DNA of 64,000 bases from contig NZ_VFSD01000002.1 of the NCBI RefSeq assembly GCF_014332515.1, forward strand, positions 186,001 to 250,000, given 5' to 3'. The notes below the pieces were generated by a model, which saw only the letters and a list, made by a program, of their open reading frames with translations, searched no databases and was not told where the DNA came from. The position numbers were made by a program, and so were the translations under genes. Positions 25,746 to 34,419 of the stretch are shown piece after piece (positions within the stretch are counted from its first letter, which is position 1; every line of letters begins with the position of its first letter). The DNA is from Pontibacter beigongshangensis (GTDB lineage: Bacteria; Bacteroidota; Bacteroidia; Cytophagales; Hymenobacteraceae).

Positions 25746-27089
25746 ATGAAAAAACTTGCACTTTCTTTAGGATTGCTCTTTGGCCTCAACATGGGCGCCA
25801 TGGCACAACTTACGCTTTCCGATATGCAGTATTGGAGACCTTACGACAAACGAGGACTGAACGTATTTGAGACTGGTAAAGCTGACACAACTGCCTACGA
25901 AGGCATAAAAGTAAGATTAGGCGGCGGATTTGCACAGCAGTTCCAGGGCTTGCAGCACCGCAACACGGCCACTGCCATTATGCAGGGCGAAAACAACCTG
26001 AACCAACTGATGCCCATCGAAAATGGCTTTAACCTGGCCACTGCCAACCTGAACCTCGATGTGCAACTGGCCGATGGTATCAGACTGAACCTGATCACCT
26101 ACCTTTCTTCCAGACACCACCCGGAGGCCTGGGTAAAAGGCGGTTACATTCAGATAGACAAGGCTGAGTTCCTGAACAGCAACTTTGTGAACAGCGTGTT
26201 TCAGAACCTGACCGTGCGTGTGGGCCACATGGAAATTAACTACGGCGATGCCCACTTCAGAAGAACAGACAACGCCCACGCACTGCAAAACCCATTCGTA
26301 GGAAACTACATTATGGATGCCTTTACAACTGAGATCGGTGCCGAAGCCGTATACCAATACAAAGGCTTCCTGGCGATGGGCTCCGTAACAGGTGGCGAGA
26401 TTCAGGGCGGTATCACAAACCCTGGTCAGCGTAAACCATCTTTCATCGGTAAAATCGGGTACGACAACCAACTGGCCGAAGACCTGCGGGTAAGATTAAC
26501 GGGCTCTGTGTATACTACTGCCGGCTCTGCTAGAAACACCCTGTATGGTGGCGACCGCGCCGGTTCACGCTACTACCTGGTAATGGATCCTGCCAGAATT
26601 GCCAATGGCACCGCGGTAACTGCAACAACTCACTTTACCTCTGGCCACATAAACCCGGGTCTGACTAACAACATTACGGCTCTTGTGGTAAACCCGTTTG
26701 TGAAATACAAAGGACTTGAGTTCTTCGGTAACTTCGAGCAGGCCAAAGGAAAAGGCAGACTAGGTGCAAACGACGAGCCCGCTGACCGTACCTGGAGACA
26801 ACTCGGAACCGACCTGGTGTACAGATTAGGTGCTAACGAGAACTTCTATGTGGCAGGTCGCTACAACGTGGTAAACGGCCGTCTGGCCCCAAGCGCTGCA
26901 ACCCCAAACGTGCTTAACAACGAGGTAACACTTACCAGAGTACAAATAGGCGGTGGCTGGTTTGTAACCAAAAACATCCTGGCCAAAGCAGAATACGTGA
27001 AACAACAATACAAAGACTTCGCTCCAACTGATATCCGCCACGGAGGTCAATTCGACGGATTCATGATCGAGGGAGCCATTTCCTTCTAA
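25746..27089 (+). CDS. Outer membrane beta-barrel protein, porin-like
   Basis: A 447-residue protein with a signal peptide (LGLLFGLNMGAMAQ) followed by alternating hydrophobic/polar strands and a C-terminal Phe (GFMIEGAISF), as expected for an outer membrane barrel. I do not recognise a named family, but the layout (LQLADGIRLNLITYLSSRHH, then VRVGHMEINYGDAHFRRTDN) resembles phosphate-selective porin-like proteins. The flanking YceI genes suggest a role in moving or sensing the same lipid-like ligand. Confidence 0.7.
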   Translation: MKKLALSLGLLFGLNMGAMAQLTLSDMQYWRPYDKRGLNVFETGKADTTAYEGIKVRLGGGFAQQFQGLQHRNTATAIMQGENNLNQLMPIENGFNLATANLNLDVQLADGIRLNLITYLSSRHHPEAWVKGGYIQIDKAEFLNSNFVNSVFQNLTVRVGHMEINYGDAHFRRTDNAHALQNPFVGNYIMDAFTTEIGAEAVYQYKGFLAMGSVTGGEIQGGITNPGQRKPSFIGKIGYDNQLAEDLRVRLTGSVYTTAGSARNTLYGGDRAGSRYYLVMDPARIANGTAVTATTHFTSGHINPGLTNNITALVVNPFVKYKGLEFFGNFEQAKGKGRLGANDEPADRTWRQLGTDLVYRLGANENFYVAGRYNVVNGRLAPSAATPNVLNNEVTLTRVQIGGGWFVTKNILAKAEYVKQQYKDFAPTDIRHGGQFDGFMIEGAISF

Positions 27090-27100
27090 ACTTTAAAACC

Positions 27101-27691
27101 ATGTTGCTCATAAATATCTTACTCGCTGTTGTAGTTATGGTAAACGCAGCTTTACCGCCCAAAGGAGAGTTTGTAGTTGTTAAAGGAAGTAAAATAACAG
27201 TACAGGCAGCTACCTCGCTCGGCAACATAAACTGCAGCTATAGCTGCAACAGCCAGAAAGATACCTTATTGCTCAACACAGCCCTCTTAAAAAAAGACAG
27301 ACTGGTAGTAACCGTTCCGGTAAATGAGTTCGGGTGCGGCAACCCACTTCTGAACAGGGATTTTCAGCAGACATTAAATGCGAAAGAGTACCCAAATATC
27401 AGAATTGAGGTTTTAAGCCTGAAACAAACCGGCAAAAATTACAAAGGAGCCCTGAAATTTGAAGTTGGCGGAAAAACAGTTATGATGGATGATGTTGTCT
27501 TCCACTTATTTGCTGCCCAGGGTGCCACCTTCATGAAAAGTAATATTTGCCTGAACTTTACCGAAATAGGCCTGAAAGCCCCCAAAAAATTAGGAGGACT
27601 TTTTAAAGTAGACGAGGAACTGCAGATAACCGTAGAGTTGCAGGTAAGCAACAGGCAGCCATCGCAGTTCTTAACCGGCTCAGCAATTTAG
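27101..27691 (+). CDS. YceI-like secreted protein
   Basis: The 196-residue protein has a short signal (LLINILLAVVVMVNAAL). Its barrel pattern matches the YceI fold more weakly: FVVVKGSKITVQAATSLGNI in place of GGSTLHDW, VPVNEFGCGNPLLNRDFQQT, LNAKEYPNIRIEVLSL and VGGKTVMMDDVVFHL. Four Cys lie in the first 90 residues, unlike the first YceI protein. It starts 11 bp after the barrel gene, so the three genes form one operon ending at the terminator 27711-27745. Confidence 0.72.
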   Translation: MLLINILLAVVVMVNAALPPKGEFVVVKGSKITVQAATSLGNINCSYSCNSQKDTLLLNTALLKKDRLVVTVPVNEFGCGNPLLNRDFQQTLNAKEYPNIRIEVLSLKQTGKNYKGALKFEVGGKTVMMDDVVFHLFAAQGATFMKSNICLNFTEIGLKAPKKLGGLFKVDEELQITVELQVSNRQPSQFLTGSAI

Positions 27692-27710
27692 TCTTTAACG
27701 AGCAACAACC

Positions 27711-27745
27711 ACAGGCCCCGGAATTATTTTCCGGGGCCTGTTTGG
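27711..27745 (+). terminator. Terminator of the YceI operon
   Basis: ACAGGCCCCGGA pairs with TCCGGGGCCTGT (12 bp) over a 7-base loop, followed by TTGGTTTTA. Confidence 0.85.
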
Positions 27746-27771
27746 TTTTAGGCGGCTCCGGCTCCAACCTT

Positions 27772-27823
27772 CAGCAGCAGGAGCAGCAGAACCTCCTGAG
27801 GGGCAAATTCATTAGAATAATCG
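27772..27823 (-). repeat. Dispersed intergenic repeat, copy 10
   Basis: On the minus strand: ATTATTCTAATGAATTTG, then CCCCTCAGGAGG, then CTGCTGCTCCTGCTGCTG. It lies just past the YceI operon terminator. Confidence 0.85.
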
Positions 27824-28111
27824 ATTGGCAGAAAAAGTCAGGCACTAGCCGCAGATCAGTCCGTTTCAAAATTTCCGGATTCCATGACTCGCTCACCTCC
27901 TTTTCCTCGTATTTCTACTGTTAAGCCAGGCAGTTTTCCGGCACCTAAAAAAGAGCAGAACCCTCATAAAATACCTGTCACTTTGGCTTAAATTCAGGTA
28001 AAATTGATTTTTTAACATGACATAATTACATGAAAATCAACTAAAATACAATTGGAGCAGAAATTGTTTGTATGGCTATAGCAGTAAAACCAACGAAAAC
28101 AGGAAACGGAA

Positions 28112-30733
28112 ATGAACTTTAATAACTATACCATCAAAGCACAGGAGGCTATCCAGAAGGCCTCCGAGATAGCGGGCGGCAACCAGCAGCAGGCTATCGA
28201 AACCGGGCATATCCTGAAAGCAATTCTGGAAACAGACGAAAACGTAACCAACTTCCTGCTGCAGAAGCTCAACATAAACGGGCGCATCCTGCACAGCAAG
28301 TTAGATGAAATTGTAGCCGGTTACCCTAAAGTAACGGGCGCAGGCGGCCCTTACCTGGCCAACGACACGGCAACAGCCTTGCAAAAGGCAACTTCTTACC
28401 TAAAGGAGTTTGGCGATGAGTACGTAGCCATAGAGCACATGCTGCTCGGCCTGCTGGCTGGTCGCGATAAGGTGGCCGGGCTGATGAAAGACGTTGGCTT
28501 CAACGAAAAAGACCTGAAAAAAGCCATCAAAGAACTACGAGGCGGCGCTAAAGTGACCGACCAAAACGCAGAGGCCAAGTACAACTCCCTGAAGCGCTAC
28601 GCTAAAGACCTGAACGAGCTGGCCCGCTCCGGCAAAATAGACCCGGTAATCGGTCGCGACGAGGAGATCCGCAGAGTGCTTCAGATTCTGAGCCGCCGTA
28701 CCAAAAACAACCCGGTGCTGCTGGGTGAGCCAGGCGTAGGTAAAACCGCCATCGTAGAAGGCCTGGCCCAGCGCATCGTGTCCGGCGACGTGCCCGAAAA
28801 CCTGAAATCCAAAACGCTCATGAGCCTGGACATGGGCCTGCTCGTGGCCGGTGCCAAGTATAAAGGTGAGTTTGAGGAACGCCTGAAAGCAGTGATCAAA
28901 GAAGTGATAGACGCTGAAGGCGAGATCGTGCTCTTCATAGACGAGATCCACACCCTGATAGGTGCTGGTGCAGGCGGCGAAAGCGCCATGGACGCAGCCA
29001 ACCTGCTTAAGCCGGCGCTGGCCCGTGGTGAGTTGCATGCCATTGGTGCTACCACGCTCAAAGAATATCAGAAATACATAGAAAAGGATAAAGCGCTGGA
29101 ACGTCGTTTCCAGGCCGTGATGGTAGATGAGCCAAGCGTGCCCGATGCTATTTCGATTCTGCGCGGTATCAAAGATAAATATGAGCTACACCACGGTGTT
29201 CGTATTAAAGATGATGCCATTATCGCGGCCGTAGAGCTTTCAAGCCGCTACATCTCCGATCGCTTCTTGCCAGACAAAGCCATCGACCTGATGGACGAGG
29301 CCGCAGCCAAACTGCGCATCGAAATCGACTCGCTACCGGTGGAACTCGACGAGATTCAGCGCCGCATTATGCAGCTGGAAATTGAGCGCGAAGCCATCCG
29401 CCGCGAAAACGACAAAGACAAAGAATCGGTGCTCTCCAAAGAGATTGCCGACCTGAGCGGCAAGCGCGACGACTTGAAAGCTAAATGGCAGAACGAAAAG
29501 CAGATTATAGAGGGGTTGCAGAAAGAGAAGGAGAATATTGAGCAGTACAAACTGGAGGCTGAGCAGGCAGAGCGTGCCGGCGACTATGGCCGTGTGGCGG
29601 AGCTGCGTTACGGTAAAATTCAGGAGGCGGAAGCACATGTGAAGCAACTGCAGGAGCAGGTACGCGAAATGCAGGGCGAAAACCCGATGCTGAAGGAAGA
29701 AGTAAACGCCGAAGACATAGCCGAGATTGTAGCCAAATGGACCGGCATACCTGTAAGCAAAATGCTGCAGAGCGACCGCGAAAAGCTGCTGAACCTGGAG
29801 CAGGAGCTTGGCAAGCGCGTAGCTGGTCAGGAAGAAGCCATTGAGGCCATTTCGGATGCCGTGCGCCGCAGCCGTGCCGGTATGCAGGACCCTAAACGCC
29901 CGATCGGCTCTTTTATCTTTTTGGGCACCACCGGCGTAGGTAAAACAGAGCTGGCCAAAGCCCTGGCCGATTACCTCTTCAACGACGAAAACGCCATGGT
30001 CCGAATCGACATGAGCGAGTACCAGGAGCGCCATGCCGTGAGCCGCCTGATTGGTGCGCCTCCCGGATACATCGGCTACGATGAAGGCGGCCAGCTAACG
30101 GAGGCTATCCGCCGCAAGCCGTACTCCGTGGTGCTGCTCGACGAGATCGAGAAAGCGCACCCCGATGTGTTCAACATCCTGCTGCAGGTGCTCGACGATG
30201 GCCGCCTGACCGACAGCAAAGGCCGCGTGGTGAACTTCAAGAACACCATCATCATCATGACATCCAACATTGGTTCCCATATTATTCAATCTAATTTCGA
30301 AAATATGGAAGAGTACAACAAAGAGGAAGTGATTGAGCGTACCAAAGATGAGGTGTTCGACCTGCTGAAGAAATCGGTAAGGCCGGAGTTCCTGAACCGT
30401 ATCGACGAGTTGGTGATGTTCCGTCCGCTGAGCCGTGGCGACATCCGCAAGATTGTGGATATACAATTTCACCATATTCAGCAGCGATTGGAAGAAGCTG
30501 GCATAGAACTTGTGGCTACCAACGAAGTGCTGGACTACCTGGGCGAACAAGGCTTCGACCCGCAGTTTGGAGCCCGCCCACTGAAGCGTGTGCTGCAGCG
30601 CCAGATCCTGAACGAGCTCTCGAAGGAGGTTCTCTCTGGCAGAATCAGCAAAGACTCTGTAGTAGAGGCTGTGCTCCAGAATGGCAAGATCCAGTTCCTG
30701 AACGTAGACATCGAATTGCCAACCGATAGATAA
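28112..30733 (+). CDS. clpB: ClpB disaggregase
   Basis: The 873-residue protein has the full ClpB layout. There is a Clp N domain (1-145), AAA+ module 1 with Walker [10 protein letters not shown] at about 205 and Walker B FIDEIHTL, a long coiled-coil M domain (about 400-530, rich in Glu/Lys/Arg), and AAA+ module 2 with Walker [10 protein letters not shown] at about 608, [14 protein letters not shown] and the C-terminal small domain. It extracts proteins from aggregates with DnaK. It is monocistronic with its own terminator. I do not see a clear TAnnTTTG box upstream, so its heat-shock control is not visible here. Confidence 0.97.
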   Translation: MNFNNYTIKAQEAIQKASEIAGGNQQQAIETGHILKAILETDENVTNFLLQKLNINGRILHSKLDEIVAGYPKVTGAGGPYLANDTATALQKATSYLKEFGDEYVAIEHMLLGLLAGRDKVAGLMKDVGFNEKDLKKAIKELRGGAKVTDQNAEAKYNSLKRYAKDLNELARSGKIDPVIGRDEEIRRVLQILSRRTKNNPVLLGEPGVGKTAIVEGLAQRIVSGDVPENLKSKTLMSLDMGLLVAGAKYKGEFEERLKAVIKEVIDAEGEIVLFIDEIHTLIGAGAGGESAMDAANLLKPALARGELHAIGATTLKEYQKYIEKDKALERRFQAVMVDEPSVPDAISILRGIKDKYELHHGVRIKDDAIIAAVELSSRYISDRFLPDKAIDLMDEAAAKLRIEIDSLPVELDEIQRRIMQLEIEREAIRRENDKDKESVLSKEIADLSGKRDDLKAKWQNEKQIIEGLQKEKENIEQYKLEAEQAERAGDYGRVAELRYGKIQEAEAHVKQLQEQVREMQGENPMLKEEVNAEDIAEIVAKWTGIPVSKMLQSDREKLLNLEQELGKRVAGQEEAIEAISDAVRRSRAGMQDPKRPIGSFIFLGTTGVGKTELAKALADYLFNDENAMVRIDMSEYQERHAVSRLIGAPPGYIGYDEGGQLTEAIRRKPYSVVLLDEIEKAHPDVFNILLQVLDDGRLTDSKGRVVNFKNTIIIMTSNIGSHIIQSNFENMEEYNKEEVIERTKDEVFDLLKKSVRPEFLNRIDELVMFRPLSRGDIRKIVDIQFHHIQQRLEEAGIELVATNEVLDYLGEQGFDPQFGARPLKRVLQRQILNELSKEVLSGRISKDSVVEAVLQNGKIQFLNVDIELPTDR

Positions 30734-30762
30734 TTGTTTGTGAGTTAAAGTTTAGTTGAGCA

Positions 30763-30803
30763 AGCCCCGTTATTCCGTTGGAGTAGCGGGGTTTTGTTTT
30801 TTA
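30763..30803 (+). terminator. clpB terminator
   Basis: AAGCCCCG pairs with CGGGGTTT around an inner imperfect stem (TTATTCC with GGAGTAG), followed by TTGTTTTTT. Confidence 0.8.
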
Positions 30804-30811
30804 ATCTAAGA

Positions 30812-30948
30812 CTACTACCGCGAGCTTCCAGCTCGCGGTTAAACATGGTGCGAGCTTTCAGCTCACGTTTTACACTATCACTATTTAAGACTCACGCGAG
30901 CTGAAAGCTCGCACCATTATTCCTACGAGCTGAAAGCTCGCGGTAGTA
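30812..30948. repeat. REP cluster (BIME-like palindrome), left of the RAYT gene
   Basis: Four units of the form CGAGCTTTCAGCTCG are arranged so that the two outer units (starting CTACCGCGAGCT and ending AGCTCGCGGTAG) and the two inner units pair with each other around a loop of about 30 bases. Each unit is also a small palindrome. The GTAG/CTAC tetranucleotide next to the unit is the type recognised by REP-associated transposases. Confidence 0.88.
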
Positions 30949-30999
30949 ATTTTTAATTCTTACTGCAACCAAACTTTTGCTGCTACAGTTAGCAACTGC

Positions 31000-31547
31000 A
31001 TGAGCCGTAACTATAAATTCCGGGATCAGGAAAAGCTTTATTTTGTTTCTTTTGCTGTCGTAAACTGGATCGATGTGTTTGTGCGGCGAGAGTATAAAGA
31101 GATAGTTGTAGATAGCCTGAAATACTGCATAAATAACAAAGGACTCGAAGTGTATGCCTGGTGCCTTATGAGCAGCCATGTACATTTAATTGTGGGCAGT
31201 ACCAACGAACCCATAGATGGCATACTGCGGGACATGAAACGGCATACTGCCAAAAGTATCCTAAAAACCATAGAGCAGCACAACCAGGAGAGTCGCAAAG
31301 AATGGATGCTCTGGATGTTTAGAAGAGCTGGTGCTTATAATCCAAAAAACGAAACATACCAATTCTGGCAACACCATAACCACCCAATTGAGCTTTCCGA
31401 CAATTTATGATGCAGCAGAAGCTAGACTATCTGCACCGGAATCCTGTTGAAGCGGGTTTTGTGGAAGAGCCCTGGGAATATTTGTATAGCAGCGCCAGAG
31501 ATTATGCCGGTCAGAAAGGCTTGTTAGATGTCATGCTGGTAGGGTAA
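31000..31547 (+). pseudogene. REP-associated tyrosine transposase (RAYT, IS200-like), frameshifted
   Basis: The first frame (31000-31410) starts MSRNYKFRDQEKLYFVSFAV and contains the HUH metal site in SSHVHLIVGS and the RAYT-typical FWQHHNHPIEL. It stops at TGA 31408-31410. The remaining family sequence continues one frame back from ATG 31407: QQKLDYLHRNPVEAGFV, then YLYSSARDYAG, to TAA 31545-31547. The conserved Tyr of the YxHxNPV motif, the predicted nucleophile, is in the second part, so the first part alone cannot cut DNA. Loss of one base near TTTATG explains it. Stop and ATG overlap as ATGA, so re-initiation is possible. REP clusters flank it on both sides. Confidence 0.85.
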
Positions 31548-31564
31548 ACTTCATAACAGCCATC

Positions 31565-31691
31565 ACTACCGCGAGCTTTCAGCTCGTAGTTAAACATAAT
31601 GTGAGCTTTCAGCTCACGTTTTACACGGTATATGAGTTACGCGAGCTGAAAGCTCGCACCATAATTCCCACGAGCTGAAAGCTCGCGGTAG
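31565..31691. repeat. REP cluster (BIME-like palindrome), right of the RAYT gene
   Basis: Same four-unit arrangement and orientation as 30812-30948, with scattered substitutions, so the two form a direct repeat around the transposase gene. Outer ends are ACTACCGCGAGCTTTCAGC and CGAGCTGAAAGCTCGCGGTA. Confidence 0.88.
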
Positions 31692-31702
31692 AGGCAATAC
31701 TA

Positions 31703-32065
31703 CTACTCCCTCTCCCGCACCCATTTCATTGCCTGCTCCTTCTCAGCCAGATCGAAATAACGCACGCCTTTCTTCTTTACCGGGCTTATCAGTTTTGCCG
31801 CCCATTCCTGCCACTTCTTCTCCCCTACCATCGCTACGCGGCCATAATCCAGCCCGTGTATAACATCGAACAAGCCGTTCTCAATGGCGGCTACTGGCTG
31901 CACCCAGTCCACATCCTACATTTCGTAGTACAGGTGCGCTTCGGTGTATTGCTGCATCATGTCGCAGAGCAGGTTGCGGTATTGGTCAAAGTCGGCTATA
32001 GTCAGCTCTTTGCTCACCCGTACGGCCAGCAGGTCATCTTTTGTTTCAGCGAGAATCTCTATCAT
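31703..32065 (-). pseudogene. SpoIIAA-like (STAS-like) protein gene with an in-frame nonsense codon
   Basis: From ATG at 32065 the minus strand reads MIEILAETKDDLLAVRVSKE to TEAHLYYEM (49 codons), then TAG at 31916-31918. It continues in the same frame as DVDWVQPVAAIENGLFDVIH and RVAMVGEKKWQEWAAKLISP, ending KWVRERE. The whole matches the ~120-residue SpoIIAA-like family, in which the position of the TAG is usually Glu (YFEME). The frame is otherwise intact on both sides, so the change is recent or suppressed. A GTG at 31912 could restart only the second half. Confidence 0.7.
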
Positions 32066-32101
32066 ATCCACAAACTTACAACACACAGCCTCCACAATGA
32101 C

Positions 32102-33310
32102 TTAGTCAAACGCCGGCACCACCACCGGGCACATTGGCCCTTGCACCTGCACCTGATGGCCACTTGGGGTAAGCTTACCGGTGGCCTTATCGATCTTAAA
32201 AGTTACCACGTTGTGAGAGCGCTCATTGGCCACCAGCAAAATGTTGCCTGTCAGGTCTATGGTGAAATCGCGGGGCCAGTCGCCGCCAACGCTCATGAGT
32301 TGTACCTGCGTTAGTCTGCCAGTGGCTTCGTCTATGGCGTACACCACAATGCTGTTGTGCCCGCGATTCGCGCCGTACAGGAACCTGCCGTCGGCCGATA
32401 CTTTCACAGCGGAGCATTGGTTGTTTTCTTTGAAACTGGCTGGTATGGTGGTGATCGTCTGTATTTCTGTAAATGTACCTTTCCCGGCATCGTAGGCAAG
32501 CGCAGCCATGGTAGAGTTGAGCTCATGAATTACGAAAGCGTAGCGCCCGCTCGGGTGGAATGCCATGTGCCGGGGCCCCGAACCTGGCTGACAGGCATAC
32601 GCTACGGCTGGCTCGTTAGGCACTAATTTATTATCCCGATACCGGTAACCCAGCACCTCATCAGTACCCAGGTCAACAGCAAACACAAACTTGTTGGCTG
32701 GATCGGGGGTGATGTAATGGGCATGCGGACCTTCCTGCCGGTCTTTGTTTGGGCCAGAGCCCTGGTGCTGGCCTACGCCTGTGGCTGCTGCCAGAGTGCC
32801 ATCCGGCTGCAGGGGCAAAGCGGCCACGTTGCCGCCGCCGTAATTCGCCACCAGCACCATGCCGTTCTGCTCATCCACCGATACATGGCAGGGCCCCGTT
32901 CCCTTAGAAGCTACCTGGTTCAGGGAGGTGAGCTGACCGGTTTGCTGGTCTACCGAAAAAGCTCTGACGGCTCCGCTTTTTCCGCCGTCAAAATCGCCCT
33001 TCTCGTTTACGGCGTACAGAAAGCGGCGGTCTTCGCTGAAGGCCAGGTAAGTAGGCCTTGCCCCTCCTTTTGCTGCCCCACGCTGCGTAAGCTCTCCGGT
33101 TTCGGCGTTGAGGTTATAGATAAAAATGCTCTCTGCATCTGCTGCTCCGTTTGTGCCTAAGTATACCATATATGCTCCTTCCGTTTTAGTTTGGGTTTCT
33201 GCTTCGGCCTGTTCTCCTGCAACTCTACCTGAGTCAGAAGCGGTGGAACTGCAGGCCGACAGCGCAAGGGCCAGGCCGAATATTGTTACTTTTACAAAGC
33301 TGTGGCGCAT
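32102..33310 (-). CDS. Lactonase family beta-propeller lipoprotein
   Basis: Starting at MRHSFVKVTIFGLALALSAC gives a lipoprotein of 402 residues; seven further residues are possible upstream. The body is a seven-bladed propeller of the 6-phosphogluconolactonase (YbhE/Lactonase, PF10282) type, with repeats such as RPTYLAFSEDRRFLYAVNE, GTGPCHVSVDEQNGMVLVAN, GPRHMAFHPSGRYAFVIHEL and WPRDFTIDLTGNILLVANE. Members hydrolyse sugar lactones, and the exported lipidated form suggests a periplasmic lactone made by sugar dehydrogenases rather than the cytosolic pentose phosphate step. The substrate is inferred. Confidence 0.83.
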   Translation of the reverse strand: MRHSFVKVTIFGLALALSACSSTASDSGRVAGEQAEAETQTKTEGAYMVYLGTNGAADAESIFIYNLNAETGELTQRGAAKGGARPTYLAFSEDRRFLYAVNEKGDFDGGKSGAVRAFSVDQQTGQLTSLNQVASKGTGPCHVSVDEQNGMVLVANYGGGNVAALPLQPDGTLAAATGVGQHQGSGPNKDRQEGPHAHYITPDPANKFVFAVDLGTDEVLGYRYRDNKLVPNEPAVAYACQPGSGPRHMAFHPSGRYAFVIHELNSTMAALAYDAGKGTFTEIQTITTIPASFKENNQCSAVKVSADGRFLYGANRGHNSIVVYAIDEATGRLTQVQLMSVGGDWPRDFTIDLTGNILLVANERSHNVVTFKIDKATGKLTPSGHQVQVQGPMCPVVVPAFD

Positions 33311-33380
33311 ATGGTTATACATTTTTCTCATTAGTAATAGAAACCGTTAAAAGTGGACAATAGCATTGGTTGACTGATTC

Positions 33381-33426
33381 AGGAGCCGAAAAAGCACCGG
33401 AGGGCTGTTTTTATTAGAATAATTGG
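33381..33426 (-). repeat. Dispersed intergenic repeat, copy 11
   Basis: On the minus strand: ATTATTCTAATAAAAACAG, then CCCTCCGGTGC and T5. The CTG tract is degraded to CGGCTCCTG. Confidence 0.72.
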
Positions 33427-33562
33427 GAAGGTGCTTTTCTTTGCTGAGGAAGATCTCCTAAAAGTCAGCGGCGTAAGATCGCAAAAGGGAATTGCCTCGT
33501 CTCCAGATTCCCGAATCTTCAAACCAAAGAATCTGCACCTTGCCTCATCAGCAAATTAACCA

Positions 33563-33620
33563 GATTATTCTAATCAATTTTGCCCTGCAACAGCAAAACA
33601 GCTGCTGCTCCTACTGCTCC
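33563..33620 (+). repeat. Dispersed intergenic repeat, copy 12 (GC box degraded)
   Basis: ATTATTCTAATCAATTTTG, a disrupted GC box (CCCTGCAACAGC), then GCTGCTGCTCCTACTGCTCC. Confidence 0.68.
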
Positions 33621-33709
33621 CCAAATTCCCGTTTCCCTCCTCAACTTACTTAAAATTCCTGAATTTGCCATGACTATCTCTGTTTCCAAAACAAGGCAGC
33701 CACTTTAGT

Positions 33710-33717
33710 TACGTTTG
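33710..33717 (+). promoter_or_regulatory. -7 box TACGTTTG upstream of the HupE/UreJ-like gene
   Basis: Exact TAnnTTTG match 55 bp before the GTG start at 33772. Confidence 0.5.
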
Positions 33718-33771
33718 CAATACTTCTGCCTATGCCCTAATTTGCAGCTTGGCAACGCTTAAACAGATACT

Positions 33772-34365
33772 GTGTCCTCTACATTCCAGACCTACCTCCA
33801 ACTCGGATTCCACCATATTTACGATTTCAGGGCTTACGACCACATGCTGTTTTTGCTGGCGCTGAGTGCCATTTATACCCTCAGCGACTGGCGAAAAGTT
33901 ATCGTGCTGGTTACGGGCTTCACGATCGGCCACTCCATTACGCTGGCCCTGTCTACATTCCATATCATTAAATTCGATACGGCGCTGATAGAATTTCTGA
34001 TTCCGGTCACGATCCTGTTCACCTGCATCACTAACCTGTTCAAGCTGAAGGGCGCCGCCACCAACCAGCACCCGATCTGGTCGTTCCACAATTTGCTGGC
34101 CGTTGTGTTCGGGCTGATACATGGCATGGGCTTTTCGAATTTTCTGCGGTCGCTGCTGGGCCGCAACAGCAAGGTGTGGGAGCAGTTGCTGGCTTTTAAC
34201 ATCGGTATTGAACTCGGGCAGCTCCTGATTGTGGCGATCATACTGCTGGCTGGTTTTATAGCCATGAACCTGCTCCGCCTGAAACGCCGCGACTGGATAA
34301 TGGCACTTTCCTGTGCCGCAGCAGGCATAGCTTTGGTTTTAATAATGGAAAATAATATCTTTTAG
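33772..34365 (+). CDS. HupE/UreJ family membrane protein
   Basis: A 197-residue protein with six to seven hydrophobic segments. Family motifs include HHIYDFRAYDHMLFLLAL near the N-terminus, GFTIGHSITLAL (conserved His), FGLIHGMGFSNFL and FNIGIELGQLL. HupE/UreJ proteins are metal permeases for nickel in hydrogenase and urease loci. Here no such locus is present, so it belongs to the group of uncertain function often placed beside M1 peptidases in Bacteroidota. The start is GTG; no in-frame ATG precedes the first conserved residues. The M1 peptidase gene follows 54 bp later. Confidence 0.82.
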   Translation: MSSTFQTYLQLGFHHIYDFRAYDHMLFLLALSAIYTLSDWRKVIVLVTGFTIGHSITLALSTFHIIKFDTALIEFLIPVTILFTCITNLFKLKGAATNQHPIWSFHNLLAVVFGLIHGMGFSNFLRSLLGRNSKVWEQLLAFNIGIELGQLLIVAIILLAGFIAMNLLRLKRRDWIMALSCAAAGIALVLIMENNIF

Positions 34366-34419
34366 CTTTAGAATAAACGCACCTTTATAAACTCAACTAC
34401 AACTACACACTCAACCTGA

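Larger units (their letters stand above)
33311..33771. other. Divergent intergenic stretch with two dispersed repeats
   Basis: Contains repeat copies 11 and 12 in opposite orientation and a promoter box (33710-33717) for the gene on the right. Nothing else is visible. Confidence 0.5.

Noticed and set aside
30812..31691. CRISPR array
   Set aside because: The repeats are palindromic REP units in two clusters around a transposase. There are no regular unique spacers and no cas genes.
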